A stretch of 52,805 bases of DNA from Fragilariopsis cylindrus CCMP1102. Lineage: Eukaryota > Bacillariophyta > Bacillariophyceae > Bacillariales > Bacillariaceae. Where the stretch lies: assembly GCA_900095095.1 (NCBI GenBank), contig FMBT01000097.1, forward strand, positions 1 through 52,805. The letters are read 5' to 3'. The notes under the pieces are model-generated. The model was given only the letters and a program-made list of their open reading frames with translations. It was not told the DNA's origin and ran no database searches. The position numbers were made by a program, and so were the translations under genes. Below, in pieces: positions 1 to 11,291 of this stretch (position 1 is the stretch's first letter; each line of letters opens with the position of its first letter).

Positions 1-8
1 GATGATAG

Positions 9-98
9 TTTCGCGATACTAGCGATGAATACGTGAAAGAGTTTATTGGTGGTTTAGAGAGAGACATGATAAATCATAAAATATTTACCAGTTTTTAA
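9..98 (+). CDS. C-terminal end of an unidentified gene entering from the left
   Basis: A 29-codon open frame runs from just after a TAG that could be an intron acceptor (bases 6-8) to a TAA at 96-98. The peptide begins FRDTSDEYVKEF and ends KIFTSF. Its composition looks coding, but it is too short to assign. It would be the last exon of a plus-strand gene whose body lies outside the window. No homology is visible; it could also be chance. Confidence 0.3.
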   Translation, partial: FRDTSDEYVKEFIGGLERDMINHKIFTSF

Positions 99-579
99 AT
101 TTAATTAGTACGTGGAGCGTTAAAAAATAAATAAAACAATGCCATTGAGTAATTACTGAAACAGTCCTTTTCTGAATTAGGCACGAATCTCATTCAAGCT
201 AGCTACAGTACTGCGAGCAGTACACTTCTTTCAAAGAATTGGAACTCCACTCACCAAAGTCTTTCAGACTCATTATTATTTGTTGGGAACATGTCACTGG
301 CTTTTCAAGTTGAATATTAATAACCTTGTCACCAATTTTGCGTGTAGTAGCTAGATTCATACAAAGTTTGAATCTCTACCTGTTTATTTGGTTAAGATTC
401 CAAAATATAAAACAACAAGGAGTAGCTCCATTTTATTGATGATATGGTTAGTTTGCACGAACTATTATCAAAGGCTGATTGATACATCTATATTATATTA
501 TCAGTCAGAATAGCCATCCATCAAAAGATTTTTACAGTAAATAATAGTCTCAAATTATTCATTAATTTTAAATACGATT
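99..579. other. intergenic stretch, no gene seen
   Basis: AT-rich sequence between the tail of the left-hand gene and the 3' end of the PrsW-like gene. I see no open frame of note, repeat or RNA gene. Confidence 0.5.
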
Positions 580-2779
580 TTACGTCAAATTCGACTCCAT
601 TATATTTGATTCGCCATCGAGCGCCGCTATCCTTTCCCTTTGCTTTCGACTTTGATAGATATAATAAATCACGCCACTAAATAGAATAGCAACAGAAAAA
701 ATATTTGAGAAGATGCTGTGTGAACCCGACGCATAGTCTATCCAAACCAACATAAAGTCGTAAAATCCATGGAAGAGAACACCAGGAAGTATGATTCTTC
801 CCAGCCTGATTCTTCTATCATTCTCCAAATCTCGTTTACATACCCCGATAGACTGTATGGCCATTGCGATCGGATGGACGGGGAATAAGGAACGAGCTAG
901 AAGAATGAATATCCTAGAGACATGGTATATCTTTCCATAAACAAAGACATATACCAAATTTTCACAACAGGAAAACCCCAAACCCACAGCAACCATAGAC
1001 ACAGTAATAGCAGCTCCTCGAGACTTAAGGCTTCGATTCTGATCGGGAAAGGAAGTTACAGATGGTTCTTTTTTGACATCACCATTCTTGTCGAAGCATT
1101 TCATAGCCTCCTCAACCTCAACCTTGCTGTAGAAATCGGGATGATCTATCATACGGAAACCAAAATATTTGCATGTTTCTTCTATCAATGCTGCGAGGAT
1201 AAAGGAAACGACCAATAGATATAAGGTGTACACTATCGGGTGATCATTGGCATAGGCTTTCAGGAATTTACGGTAATTAACTCCTCCGTAATTGACCTGT
1301 TGCGCGGACATCCAAGAATTTCCAAATCCTGGCTCAGTAACAAGTTGATACCCGTTATCTTCCACAACTTCTATACCTGATAAAGCCATGCAGATAGCCA
1401 TAATCATTCGGACCATTAGACCTAATATTAATTCAAAAAATACAGCAAGCGTCGTGCTGAGACAGAATCCTGCCGCAAAAAACTTGATTATAGCATCAAT
1501 GGATATATCTTTTGTGTGCTTCCAATATACGAAGGCAAGAAGGATGAAAGACTGAAGCAACGTCAAACAAAAAATGATGTAGTTCTTGGGTCCAAATGTG
1601 TGATTCAATCCTTTCGAGAGCAAACTCCAAACAAGTAAGGAGACCAACGCGATAGTGCAATTCTTTATAGTCTGCTTTGAAAATGATGATAGTCGATTCC
1701 ACCATAATGAAGTTGGCCTTTCCTTACTATGACGGGCTTCATATATGTTAGGGTAGTATTCCATCATTGGTTGCATAGTAATGTAATCGATCCTTAACAT
1801 ACCAGGACTTACAAAATCCTCGATGTCTCTACTTTCTTGCGCGACGCCACAGAACCCGCAACATGTAATGTACATACAGCACAATTTTGCACAACATATA
1901 TTGGTAAAACAATCGAATGCTCTAGTGCAGCATGTGATTTCTTCCTCTGCATCATAATGAAAGTTTGAAGGTCGGTCAGTTTTATAGCAGCCACAGCAGA
2001 ATGCATGGGCATTACTTATATCTGAACCTGTTTGACCCATAAGATATTCCTCATCGTCATCGTCATCTGAATCCAATTCATCGTCCGAACCATCGTTGCT
2101 GTTATTGTTCTTGCGGTTCTTTCGTCGAAACGTCCTGAACTAAGATTTGTATGCTTTGCCCATAATAGATTCCTTCTTACTTGTCTCCTCTTCCATGAAC
2201 CTTTACCACATTGAGTGCAAAAATAGAGTAGACTTACGAGGACGAATCCGTAGCATAACATTTCATTTATCCAAGGATCTGGAATATTAAATGCCGTAAA
2301 AAATGCCAGCCCAAGTATAAGCGTCGGAAATATCACATGAACGAAAAAACGACGGGATAATCCAGGAGGTTTAATCCCTTGCACCATATATCGATTTCGA
2401 TCAGCTTGCAAGCAACCGAAACACGCTATAGAACAACAGTCGACTCGTTCTTTATCTGTATATCGGTACATATCAGCGATGGACGTATTAAAACCTCGAT
2501 AATCACAGTCGTCGTCTTCAGAAGCTTCAGAAGGACGTTCTCGCAATGATCTGAAATTTTTCACTCTATTCGATTCTTTCTCAGATAAAGAATGATAATT
2601 CATTTCAGTACCGAATCCTCCTTAGTTGATAGTTCAATTTCACTTTCACTACTTGTACCTCTGATACCATCCTTATTGTCGTACTCGATGGCATCGGCAC
2701 TTCTTGTTGACCTCTGACTACTTCGAGTTGCTATTGCTTTCCGAATACCTATCATATTTCGTCGTTCAAGTTGATTCAT
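580..2779 (-). CDS. PrsW-family (M82-like) intramembrane protease with a cysteine-rich N-terminal region
   Basis: A multi-pass membrane protein. The long frame 2076-580 carries the three PrsW signatures in order: EExxK (EETCK, genomic about 1182-1168), a glycine-rich helix with a conserved Glu (GLGFSCCENLVYVF, Glu about 963) and HxxxD (HGFYD, about 771-757). PrsW-type enzymes cleave membrane-anchored substrates within or near the bilayer; these residues are the presumed active site. Upstream lies a stretch very rich in Cys, including many CC pairs, which may be S-acylated. The long frame starts at TTG, not ATG, so it must join the upstream frame (2603-2144), which holds two further membrane segments and itself joins a 59-codon ATG frame starting at 2779. 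The joins at about 2609 and 2140 are either one-base deletions or, at 2140, a 41-nt phase-0 GT-AG intron. Family call is firm; substrate unknown. Confidence 0.75.
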
Positions 2780-3164
2780 CTACAATTTTACTGGTGGTGA
2801 TACCATGTTGTAATGTTCTAATACGACTAGTACTTATCATTCTTGATTGACTACTATTGACTATTATTATTTAATTTAAATTTACTATCATCGGCCCATC
2901 TTCCACAAGCTATCGCTTATATTATGCGGCAGGCCAAACAGCGCGCGAGAATGGGGGTCTGGCAATTTTATTTTTTCTAATTAAATTTTTTAACTTGCCG
3001 AGCGAACGTACAGTGGCACAGAAGAGGAGACTGAACACAGAAGCAACACGACAGCGAACCACAACGAAGCAGCAATAATCAGTATCAAGAACTTTAACAA
3101 CAACAACAACAAGAACGAGAACAACTCAAAATAAAATGACAATCGACAAAAGCTGTACTCCACA
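2780..3164. other. divergent intergenic region between the PrsW-like and retropepsin genes
   Basis: Holds the presumed promoters of two diverging genes. CAA-rich sequence (about 3090-3120) precedes the plus-strand start, as often seen in 5' leaders. A short upstream frame is listed separately. Confidence 0.4.
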
Positions 3165-3177
3165 ATGGCGTTCCTGA
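3136..3177 (+). promoter_or_regulatory. upstream ORF overlapping the retropepsin start
   Basis: ATG at 3136 opens a 13-codon frame ending at TGA 3175-3177. It overlaps the main ATG at 3165 in another frame. Overlapping uORFs usually lower translation of the downstream frame; whether the transcript includes it is unknown. Confidence 0.35.
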
Positions 3178-3656
3178 TGGTCGACGCGGATGACGCAGAT
3201 TTTATGCTCTGCGACGAGGATTTTCCCGACAATTTTGTCCATATGATGCACCCAGATGATGGGAAAATCACAACAGAACCAATCGAGCCAGAGTTCATTC
3301 GGAATAAGCGGCTCGGCCACCACCGCCTCATCTTCCGCACTTCGATGAAGCTCGAAGAGAACAAAAGCCAATGTCAATTCATTTCTTTGTCCTTTGTTCT
3401 TGACACAGGGGCACCCTCTTCCGTATACTTTTCGCCTGGTGCCGCGATGGATAAGCTGGTGGCCTGTAAACGCATCATTGAGGATGGAGACGTTGTCTAC
3501 ATGGATATCGCTGGCAAGAAATCTGCTGTCAAGGAAACTCCGCACACTCACCGACCAGCAAATATCATCGGCCTACCTCTGCTGGAACGTTTCGGTCTCA
3601 TCCTCCAGCCTGATAAAACTTTCTCCTTTACCCATCATCAATTTAAATTCCTTTGA
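3165..3656 (+). CDS. small retropepsin-like aspartic protease domain protein
   Basis: A single-exon 163-residue protein. The motif FVLDTGAPSS carries the D-T-G catalytic triplet of aspartic proteases and, about 55 residues later, IIGLPLLERFG matches the hydrophobic-hydrophobic-Gly flap partner of the retropepsin (A2) fold. One DTG per chain means it would act as a homodimer, as in retroviral-type and Ddi1-type proteases. There is no reverse transcriptase, integrase or zinc knuckle nearby, so this is either a stand-alone cellular protease or a domesticated remnant of a retroelement. An acidic N-terminus (about 45 residues) precedes the domain. No signal peptide or membrane segment. Start chosen as the first ATG of the frame. 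The open frame is intact. Confidence 0.65.
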   Translation: MAFLMVDADDADFMLCDEDFPDNFVHMMHPDDGKITTEPIEPEFIRNKRLGHHRLIFRTSMKLEENKSQCQFISLSFVLDTGAPSSVYFSPGAAMDKLVACKRIIEDGDVVYMDIAGKKSAVKETPHTHRPANIIGLPLLERFGLILQPDKTFSFTHHQFKFL

Positions 3657-3912
3657 GGGACGCCGACCTATCATATAATTCGAGTTAATCGTATGTTAAA
3701 AACAAAGTAATTTTACGTTGCTGGTGGTGCTTCATCTTATCCTTGTGAACCATTATCGGTACGTACGTACAAAGTATATGCTGTTATTGCGTTTGTAGAA
3801 AAAAATGTATCTTGAAGTGTACTTGCTGTAAAGTATTATAGAATATAAGAAGAAACTGCTGTAACTAACTAAACAACTTCTTCCACTTCACTTTACTATA
3901 AATTATTACCAG

Positions 3913-4444
3913 TCATCAGAAGTATATGATATTGATGCAGATGAATGGACTAAAAAATTAGCACGATTCGATCATGGATTAGTTTATGCAAAGGATGGTG
4001 TATATGCTATTGGTGGTGAAGTTTCTCATCCACAACAATGTACAGCACCTGAATTGGTACCACCATTATCAGCACAATCTTTAGCGGTCCAAGATGTTGA
4101 ATTATTACTCTCTTCATCATCAGATGCAGAACAACAACAAACATGGGAAGCAATCATTGATATACCAGAATTTCGTTTCCGTTTTAGTGCTGAATATTAT
4201 CTATCAACAGAAACTATATATGCATTTGGTGGACAAACTTCCTTCAATGACGAATGTAAATGTTTCCCAACTTCTGATGAAGTTACAGCACTTTCATTGT
4301 CTACTAGTAGTAGTCCTGCTACTGCTACTACTACTACGATACAACTAATGGAGGAGAACCCGTTGACCAAGAAGTAGTTTCCACTGCATCGTCTTTGCTA
4401 TTTTCGTCTTCGATTTGGATTATGATTGTATTCACACTAATGTA
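3913..4444 (+). pseudogene. kelch-like repeat fragment lacking a 5' end
   Basis: The frame opens after a possible acceptor CAG at 3910-3912 and encodes two kelch-type blades: one with YDIDADEW followed by DGVYAIGG, the other with ETIYAFGG. Kelch blades normally end in a double Gly after a hydrophobic strand, as here. At about 4340 the frame must slip by one base; the other frame then continues to TAG 4442-4444 and ends in a hydrophobic stretch (SIWIMIVFTLM). No start codon or upstream exon with kelch sequence is visible between here and the retropepsin gene. It is either a decayed partial copy or a gene whose first exon was missed. Only two of the usual five to seven blades are present. Confidence 0.45.
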
Positions 4445-5271
4445 GTCTCTGACAACGATGTGACGACTTTTATACTAGTACTTGATTGTTGACGTTCCAT
4501 TCCATGACGTCGACTTGGAGCTTTGAAGTACAAATCTTACATGTAAAGTTAATGATCAAAAACAATCATCCTCAAAATAATATTATGTTGAAGTCTAAGG
4601 TTAAAAAGGGATTTTTCTTTTTAATGCTGAACAAAGCGACAAGTTGGATTTTCATATTTAAACTCGTTTGCTACCTAGTGCTAACAATTATTCGCTTCAA
4701 TTTTTAAACTCGTCGATTTCGTCGTTCATTTATGTTACCACTTGCAATCTAAATTCTTTTGCGTCCACATCATTATTTCTTTGAAGGATTATGATACCAT
4801 ATTTAGTACTTGTATAACTACAGTGAATGAATGAATCCCGGTGGATCACCCGATATATTGTAGTATTAGTTAATGTACTGTACCGTTGTCTTTCTATTAG
4901 AACATCTATCTCATCAGCATCATCGTCAATCAGCTTCATTCCCTATACTGTCACCCACATTTTGAAGGAATAGATGTGGCATGTGTTTTCGTATCATGGA
5001 AAACATATTGCTTGCGCACAGTGATGGATAAATATTGTACAATATATTCATCATTTACTACTACAATTATAAAAAGATTAGAAAACTCATACCTGATCAA
5101 GCATTCTCAAGAAGGTTACAAACCTGACTTTGGCAGCGTACTACTGCCGTAGTGCTGCAAGAAGGATATGCAACCACTAAGTAAACCATCTGTGGGAGGT
5201 TTGAGGAGCTAGCTTCTAGGTATGAGCCCCATTTTATTTAGCTAGCTACTACTGTATATATTATACATTCG
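4445..5271. other. intergenic region, one doubtful small frame
   Basis: Between the kelch fragment and the 3' end of the FAD monooxygenase gene. A 69-codon ATG frame on the minus strand (4939-4730) starts with an acidic run and has ordinary composition, but nothing supports it as a gene. Otherwise nothing recognisable. Confidence 0.35.
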
Positions 5272-6929
5272 TTATAATTTTGGTGTTGCAGCGTCAAGCA
5301 AAACTCTCTGTGCAACACCGATAAAGCCCAATGTACGAAAGAATACATCACGGAACTTCGAATAGAATCCATTCACCCCACCTGTTTCTAAGTACCCTAT
5401 CAATGCTGACTTAACTGTAATACTTGCTGTTGGAAACCATCTTCTGTTTTCGTATTCCTTCAATAGTACCTTTAAGGATTTTGGTTGCTGTTCTACCTTT
5501 TCATCATCGTTTTCAACAGACCCAGACACAACCGCAGACGACGCTGGAGGAGGAGGAGGAGACCATCGTCCCTGAGCAATGTCGTTGTTTTCACAGATTT
5601 TACTAGCAAGCACATATGCATCTTGTAATGCCTGATTCGCTCCTTGTCCAAGAAAAGGTGGCATCGCATGTGCGGCGTCGCCTGCCAATACAGCCCAAGT
5701 TCCATCATCCGAAAGTTTTTTACTCCAACCCTTTAATGTGAACGGATTATGAAAGTACACACCCAATTCAAAAAATCGACTGGCATTTGTTATTGTTGGT
5801 CCAAGATCAAAATCGGGTAAATCGCACGATCTAACCTGATTAAGCATATCAGTCTTTCCTTCTTCTAATTCCTTACGAACATCCTGCGTCCATGCTATAT
5901 TTTCGTCAGCCGATTCTACATTTTTTTCTTTCTTTTTAAATGGTCCAATGTAGTTATCATCTAATGATATTAAGAATGCACACTTTGAAGATTTCTTGTT
6001 TTTTCCATTCCCATAGACGCTAGAAAGACCATACCCACCATCACCAAAGTATTGAGTCAAGTCGGCGGAGGTCGCATCATCGCCACCATCATCTTCTACA
6101 GCAAATTTAATTCGAATACCAGAATAGATACCACTATCACCATTTTGGACCTTTCCTGTTTCGATATAGTCTTTTACACTTGATTTGATACCGTCACATC
6201 CAATAATCAAGTCAAATGGACCAGAGGTAGTTCCATCAGAAAATTTACACATCACACCACCTGTCTCCTTCTTCTCATCATCGTCATCTTGAGAGGAGGA
6301 CGGGATTATTATATCTTGTAGTTTCTTGTCGAATTGGACCTTATTGATACAAGAGGACGGTAGATTGTCAACAAGTACATCTTGGAGTGCTCCTCGCATT
6401 ATACTATACCACATAACTGTAGCTGTACCATCATCATCGTTCGATACAAGCCCATCTGTGACAGCACCTCCAGCATTTTTAACAAGATCTTCTATATCAA
6501 GTTGTAATAATGTATCAAATGTTGTCGACGATGGATCCTTCCATGCTTTAGCTCTACTTTGTACCTTCTTTGTTGGTATACCAGCTTCCATAACTTTCTT
6601 TTGAAGATCTTATTTATCTTTCCAAGTGCCGTTAATCCACCATTAAGTTGTATTCCAGCTCCACCATTTTTTGAATAATCAAGTTCACGTCGGGCATCAA
6701 AGATACTTATTTTCATATCATCATCATCATTTGAAAATGAACTTAATGCATGAGCAACACCGAGACCAGCGATTCCTGAACCAATAACAGCCACATTTTT
6801 TATATGACCTGTTCTTCCTAATGATTGCTTATCTACCACTGATGACGACGAAAGGGATTGGACGACAGTACATAATAGACAAGAAGTTACAACGATTAGG
6901 AGTACTGCTCCTTGCATGTATCTACTCAT
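5272..6929 (-). CDS. FAD-dependent monooxygenase (UbiH/zeaxanthin epoxidase-like family)
   Basis: Predicted to hydroxylate or epoxidise an unknown aromatic or isoprenoid substrate using FAD and NAD(P)H. The N-terminus is a hydrophobic signal-like segment (about residues 6-24). It is followed by the dinucleotide-binding GSGIAGLG (GxGxxG) near residue 51, a middle DLIIGCDGIKSSV motif (DG, FAD/NADPH contact) and GDAAHAMPPFLGQGANQALQD, the GD motif that binds FAD ribityl in class A flavoprotein monooxygenases. The gene is two overlapping frames. At about 6610 a single base appears to be missing after GKIN, and the other frame continues with the family-like sequence into MEAGIPTKK. The second frame's own ATG is therefore not the start. 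The signal peptide suggests secretory or plastid routing. Substrate cannot be read from sequence. Confidence 0.75.
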
Positions 6930-7604
6930 TGTGATAGGCCGCGATTTTGTGTTGTGATTGTATTATGTATTATGTATGTGTAGTATGTAAGCGTGTGTAA
7001 TAGATGTTGTGTGTAGTCAGTAACGATATGTTGTGCAGTAGTCCATTGTCGATATTTTGTTGGGTGTTCATACCATCAACTTGATGGTTGATGAGTTGTT
7101 CGTTGTTCGTCCTGTTAAAAAAGATCCTGCAGAAAAATTGCGCGATAGAAATCCCCGCGCAAAATCGATTGATTCACATTTCCCTAAGATTAAAAACGAA
7201 CCAACGACATATCGACAATGGTGCTCTTCTTTTGAAGTAATAGATATTAACTATAGACTGAATTTAATATTAACACCATCCTCTAAACTCTTCTATCTTT
7301 CGTACTTCTTCTGTGCCTTTTGTGTGTTTTACAAGCTGGCTGCTATGTTCAAATATGCGGCAAAATCGTCGTGCGTGCTTAATGAACGTAGATATAAACT
7401 GGAAAAAAGCTGGTCGACTGAATGCAATCGGTGTCTCTTGAATTTAGCAAAGACTTTTATATGTGACAGTGTTAGTTTATGGTATACAGTATACAATCAA
7501 TACAATCTATATGTGTTTTTTGATGTCGATTTTGCATGATTGTTTCTACTCTAAGTTGGCATACATAGTCGTCTACTACCTCTTATTCAAGTTCAGGTAG
7601 ACTT
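6930..7604. other. intergenic region upstream of the monooxygenase
   Basis: 5' side of the minus-strand monooxygenase and 3' side of cyclin H. A 160-codon TTG-started frame on the plus strand (7057-7539) has no recognisable features and AT-rich composition, and I treat it as chance. Confidence 0.4.
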
Positions 7605-8903
7605 CTACGATAATTTGGCTCGCTTACTGTCAGCACCTTCCTCTCCCGATGCGTTCTTTCTTTTTTTCTTTTTCTTCTCCTTTATCCCCCATGTCCTACA
7701 TTTCTTGAGCTTCTTATGTATTCCCTTTAGTTTTTGCATATCAACTTTATGACTTGCACAACCATGCTTACCATCTTTCAACTCCAGCAGTTGAGCACCA
7801 ATTTCTTGTAACAAGGATCTCATCCGGGATATATCTGCATCTTCGAATCGATGTGACAAATACCCCATTAGATCGATCTGTGGAATGTTTTCCTTACCTT
7901 TCTGTTTTTCGTTTGCTACCATTAATGCTGCCAAACCGATCTGCCCCGGTGTGTACAGTAGAGATATATCACTCACAATAACATCATTGAGAATGGTCCG
8001 GCAGTGTCATGCATTGGTTTTAAATCCTGACCGATAATTGGCTGGTCACTACCATTCGAAAATTGCACCAAAGACCGCCCCTTTTCCGATTTCAAATACG
8101 TTCTCAAGTCCTCTGTTATTGCTAAAATTACTTTGTATGGATGGAAGCAAAGAAGCTCAAAATTAATTCCCGACAATAGAATGACTTCGGCAGGAATTAT
8201 CTCGGCCGTCGTGACGGGAGATTGCAATTTGTTTGTTCCTTCTTCCAGGTACCCTACATAATTGATATAATTTGTTACAAACAAAGCATTTTAAAGGTAA
8301 AAACAAAAAGTTGGTTTTGTGTGAGTTGAGAACGATGTTTTAGATCTATCCTTTCCTGCTCTAACTTTATAACCCTAGATTTTTCTTACGAACATCAGTC
8401 ATGGCATCTTCGACTTTGCTAGCAAGAAATGCAGCGCTAACCATGATAGTTTTGGGGTCGTGAACCATAACAGAATTTGATAGGTAGAATCTTTTCATCA
8501 ACAAAGCGGCGGTAGCAGGAATTTTAGACTCTCTCCTTAGCCTTGGAAGCTGTGCCTGGGGTCCAATCAGACTGGGTAATTTTGACGTATAAAAGCTCAC
8601 AAGCAAAGCCTCCTCTGAAGGAATTAAATAATCATTCAAATCCTCTGTTTGCATCGGTCCTTCCTCTTCCTCGAGAAAGGCATTTTTCTTCTTCGCAAAA
8701 TCTCGAGCAAAAAACTCTATCAGCGGATCATCGACAGGACTCTTGCCAGAGTTTCCATTGTCCTCAGCAGTTTCCTTATTTCGCTTTTGGATGCTAGAAA
8801 TATATTTTCGAGCAACTCGATTGGCTCGTGTTCGACATAAATCTAAGTCTACTTGAGAGAAGAGCCAGGCTTTTAGCTGACTAGAATCGGCAGGGTCGCA
8901 CAT
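7605..8903 (-). CDS. cyclin H (CDK7-activating kinase / TFIIH subunit)
   Basis: Cyclin H pairs with CDK7 and MAT1 to phosphorylate cell-cycle CDKs and the RNA polymerase II tail. Exon 1 (8903-8390) carries the first cyclin fold, with LLMKRFYLSNSVM and a VSAAFLASKVED helix closely resembling the cyclin H pattern. A 136-nt GT-AG intron (8389-8254, phase 1) leads to exon 2 with INFELLCFHPYKVI and, after a one-base break near 8000 (DTAR-TILNDVIVSD), the second fold LLYTPGQIGLAALM. The C-terminus ends in a Lys/Arg-rich nuclear-localisation-like tail. Total about 380 residues, within the range for cyclin H. Start is the first ATG. Cyclin L or C are less likely because of the length and the YTPGQIGLAA helix. 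Confidence 0.8.
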
Positions 8904-9467
8904 GTCGTTGTATTTTTAAAATCCGTCTCTCTCGCTCTCTATCTCTTCTCTCTTGTTCTTGTTTCTCTGTCTTCTGTCGTAGTACTGATATTATAGGAGT
9001 CGTTTCTCCTTCGTTTTGCGTTTTGCTTGTTCCTCGTTGCGGTTGCTTTGGTGCCAGTGTTCTGTTCTGTTTTGTTTCTGTTTTATTTGTGTATCATGGC
9101 CTTTCGATTGCTTTTTTTGTTTGAAGTTGTTTGCGTCGTCAAATTGCGACTGAATAATGAGTCGAGTCATGAATTCAAGGCGCTGCGATTGACGATGTTC
9201 ATTCAATTTTTTTAAATTTAAAATAAGAAAAGATTGCCTTGGATTTAGCATTCTGTGGGTGCACAAATACAATTCATTGTAATTCCTTTGCCAACATTGC
9301 GTACCTTGCTGTTATCTAATTTACTACCTCCCATCACCTGAACTTTTTTTTACTTCTGCTAATACCGTCCCAAAAATAGAACTTCGAATCGTTTTACAGA
9401 CTATCTATCTACTACGATCCGAAATATACACGAAGAACAAACGAGTCAACCAACCACGTCCACAAAA
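8904..9467. promoter_or_regulatory. shared divergent promoter region of cyclin H and the coiled-coil gene
   Basis: 564 bp separate the two diverging ATGs. A CT-rich stretch lies just upstream of cyclin H (about 8930-8972). No defined transcription-factor site can be claimed. Confidence 0.35.
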
Positions 9468-11191
9468 ATGAAGTTGTCGGATATATTGATATGCTGGATG
9501 TTGTGTGTCGAAGCTGTATCTGCATTCACTTCTACCTTGTCTTCTACCAGTCAGCGTCATCCAACAAATAATGGCTTCCCTACCTATTCCGTTCCATCTA
9601 CACCAAGAAACAGTCAAGTTTACATTAAGATGATACTGTCAGAAAATAATAATAACGAAGCTCCACACCCACCCGACTACTCACCAAGAATCAACGAACA
9701 ACTTGAAGTGGATTTGATGGAATCACAACGAAGGGTTATGTTATATGAAAAGGAAGTCGAGATGATTCGTGAACAACTTGAACTGAAACAGGATGAACTA
9801 CTAGATGAACAAAATGTTTTTCGTGATGAAAAATATAATCTTTTGGGAAAGATTGCCGAATTTACAAATATTTTAGCCAAAAGAGATGATGAGTTGGTAG
9901 CGGCAACATCGGAATCTGAAAAGGAGGATCCACAAAAAAAGGTAGATCTTGAAAACAAAATCGAATCATTACTATCTCAGTTAACAGAAAAGACGATTTC
10001 TTAGAAAATGAAAAGCGATCGAGTGAGGAGTTACGAAAACGATTCGATGATGCCGAAGATGCGTTAGAATTTGAACAAATGAATTTTGAAAAGGAGCGTA
10101 AGGCATTACAGGAGTTGGTAACAGAAGAACGGAAACAGGTGAAGTCCCTTCAAGGAAAGTTTGCGGAAAATTCCAAGTCATTTGAAACAACTCGAAATGA
10201 GCTAATGAAAAAGATTCAGAATGAAGAAAATAAGTTGAGCGATACGAAAAACCAATGGAAGGAAACTCAAGACCAATTGCGACAGGTAGAAGAAAAACTT
10301 GAAATAACGTTACAAGGAAAATCTAAATTCTGAAAAGAATGAAATCAATCTCGATGAAGGAAAAAAGCATATGTCGTTTGATATGGTTAAGCTTAAGAAT
10401 CAGATTGAGAAAGATCAAGTTGAAATGAAGGAAATGAAGAACAAGCTAGAGGAAGAAAATAAATCAATTAAAGAGTCAACACAAATACTGGAATCTCAGA
10501 TTGAAATAGAAAAAACAAGATAAAAGATCTTCAGAAACTTCTAACAGACGAACAAAGCAAGTACTCCGGTGGAAAGACTGTATTGGATGAGGAAATTCAA
10601 AATGTAACTGCAAATTTGGAAAATGTAGAGAAACAACTATCAAACGAACGTGCCAATTTTTCTAAGGAAAAAGAGATGCTAGAAAAGAAACTTGCCAATG
10701 AGATTCGTGTTGGCAGGTTGAAAAAGGGACAGATGAAAAAGCGCTATGATCAAATCCGTAGCGAGATGACAGATCTTTGGAATTCCTCAAAACGACAAGC
10801 TCGTCAGGAAGAAAATCGTTTAAGGAAAAAGTATAATCTGAAGCTCGATACCGTCAAGGCCCAAGTTGCTAAGTTGGAAAAGGATCTGGCACAGGAGAAG
10901 GACCGGTTAGTCGTAACAAAGACGGAAATGGAATCGAAACATATGAAAGATCTTGAAGTACGGGATGCATCAATTGTAAAGCTTGAAGGTAGTGTTGCTA
11001 ATCTGCGTAAGCTTCTTGTTGATAAAGATCAGATAATTGAAGAAAAGAATGAGCAGATCAAAAATTACGAAACAAGCTTTCGACAACTGGCAAAATTAGG
11101 GCTGAAAGTCACCGGGAACAAAGTAAAGAAAGTAGCTGGTCCATTGAAGAGATTTATTCAGAATCCATCCCCATCTGATGATAAAGAATAA
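9468..11191 (+). CDS. plastid-targeted long coiled-coil protein
   Basis: The N-terminus MKLSDILICWMLCVEAVSAF is a signal peptide ending in a Phe at the predicted +1 position, with Ser/Thr/Arg-rich sequence after it. This is the bipartite pattern that sends diatom proteins into the complex plastid. The rest (about 530 residues) is almost unbroken Glu/Lys/Gln-rich coiled coil, then a short basic C-terminal tail (GNKVKKVAGPLKRF). Three one-base breaks split it into four frames, at about 9990, 10320 and 10515. In each case the heptad pattern resumes at once in the next frame (for example LTEK then DDFLENEKR), so I treat it as one gene. Function unknown; it may tether plastid membranes or DNA, but nothing in the sequence shows this. 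It diverges from cyclin H. Confidence 0.65.
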
Positions 11192-11199
11192 GCAAAATT

Positions 11200-11291
11200 A
11201 TGGATATCGATCTATTTAACATACGCTTATAAGATGAAATATAGATGGGTTTACCTTTAACAAGGACAAAAAGTTTGGGTTGAATTTGGTC
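11200..11291 (-). repeat. left arm of a diverged inverted repeat
   Basis: Read on the minus strand, this roughly 90-nt stretch aligns with 11575-11665 on the plus strand at about two-thirds identity by eye, including a shared core ATCTATATTTC and a shared AGATCGA end. Translations share spaced residues (Q-I-x-P-x-L-F-V ... IYISS ... NRS). The arm begins nine bases after the stop of the coiled-coil gene. Confidence 0.5.

Noticed and set aside
2990..3364. 124-codon minus-strand frame overlapping the retropepsin gene
   Set aside because: Hydrophobic shadow of the plus-strand acidic N-terminus and leader; the plus strand has clear protease motifs.
7057..7539. 160-codon open frame on the plus strand upstream of the monooxygenase
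   Set aside because: Starts at TTG, AT-driven composition, no motif, and lies between genes where promoters are expected.
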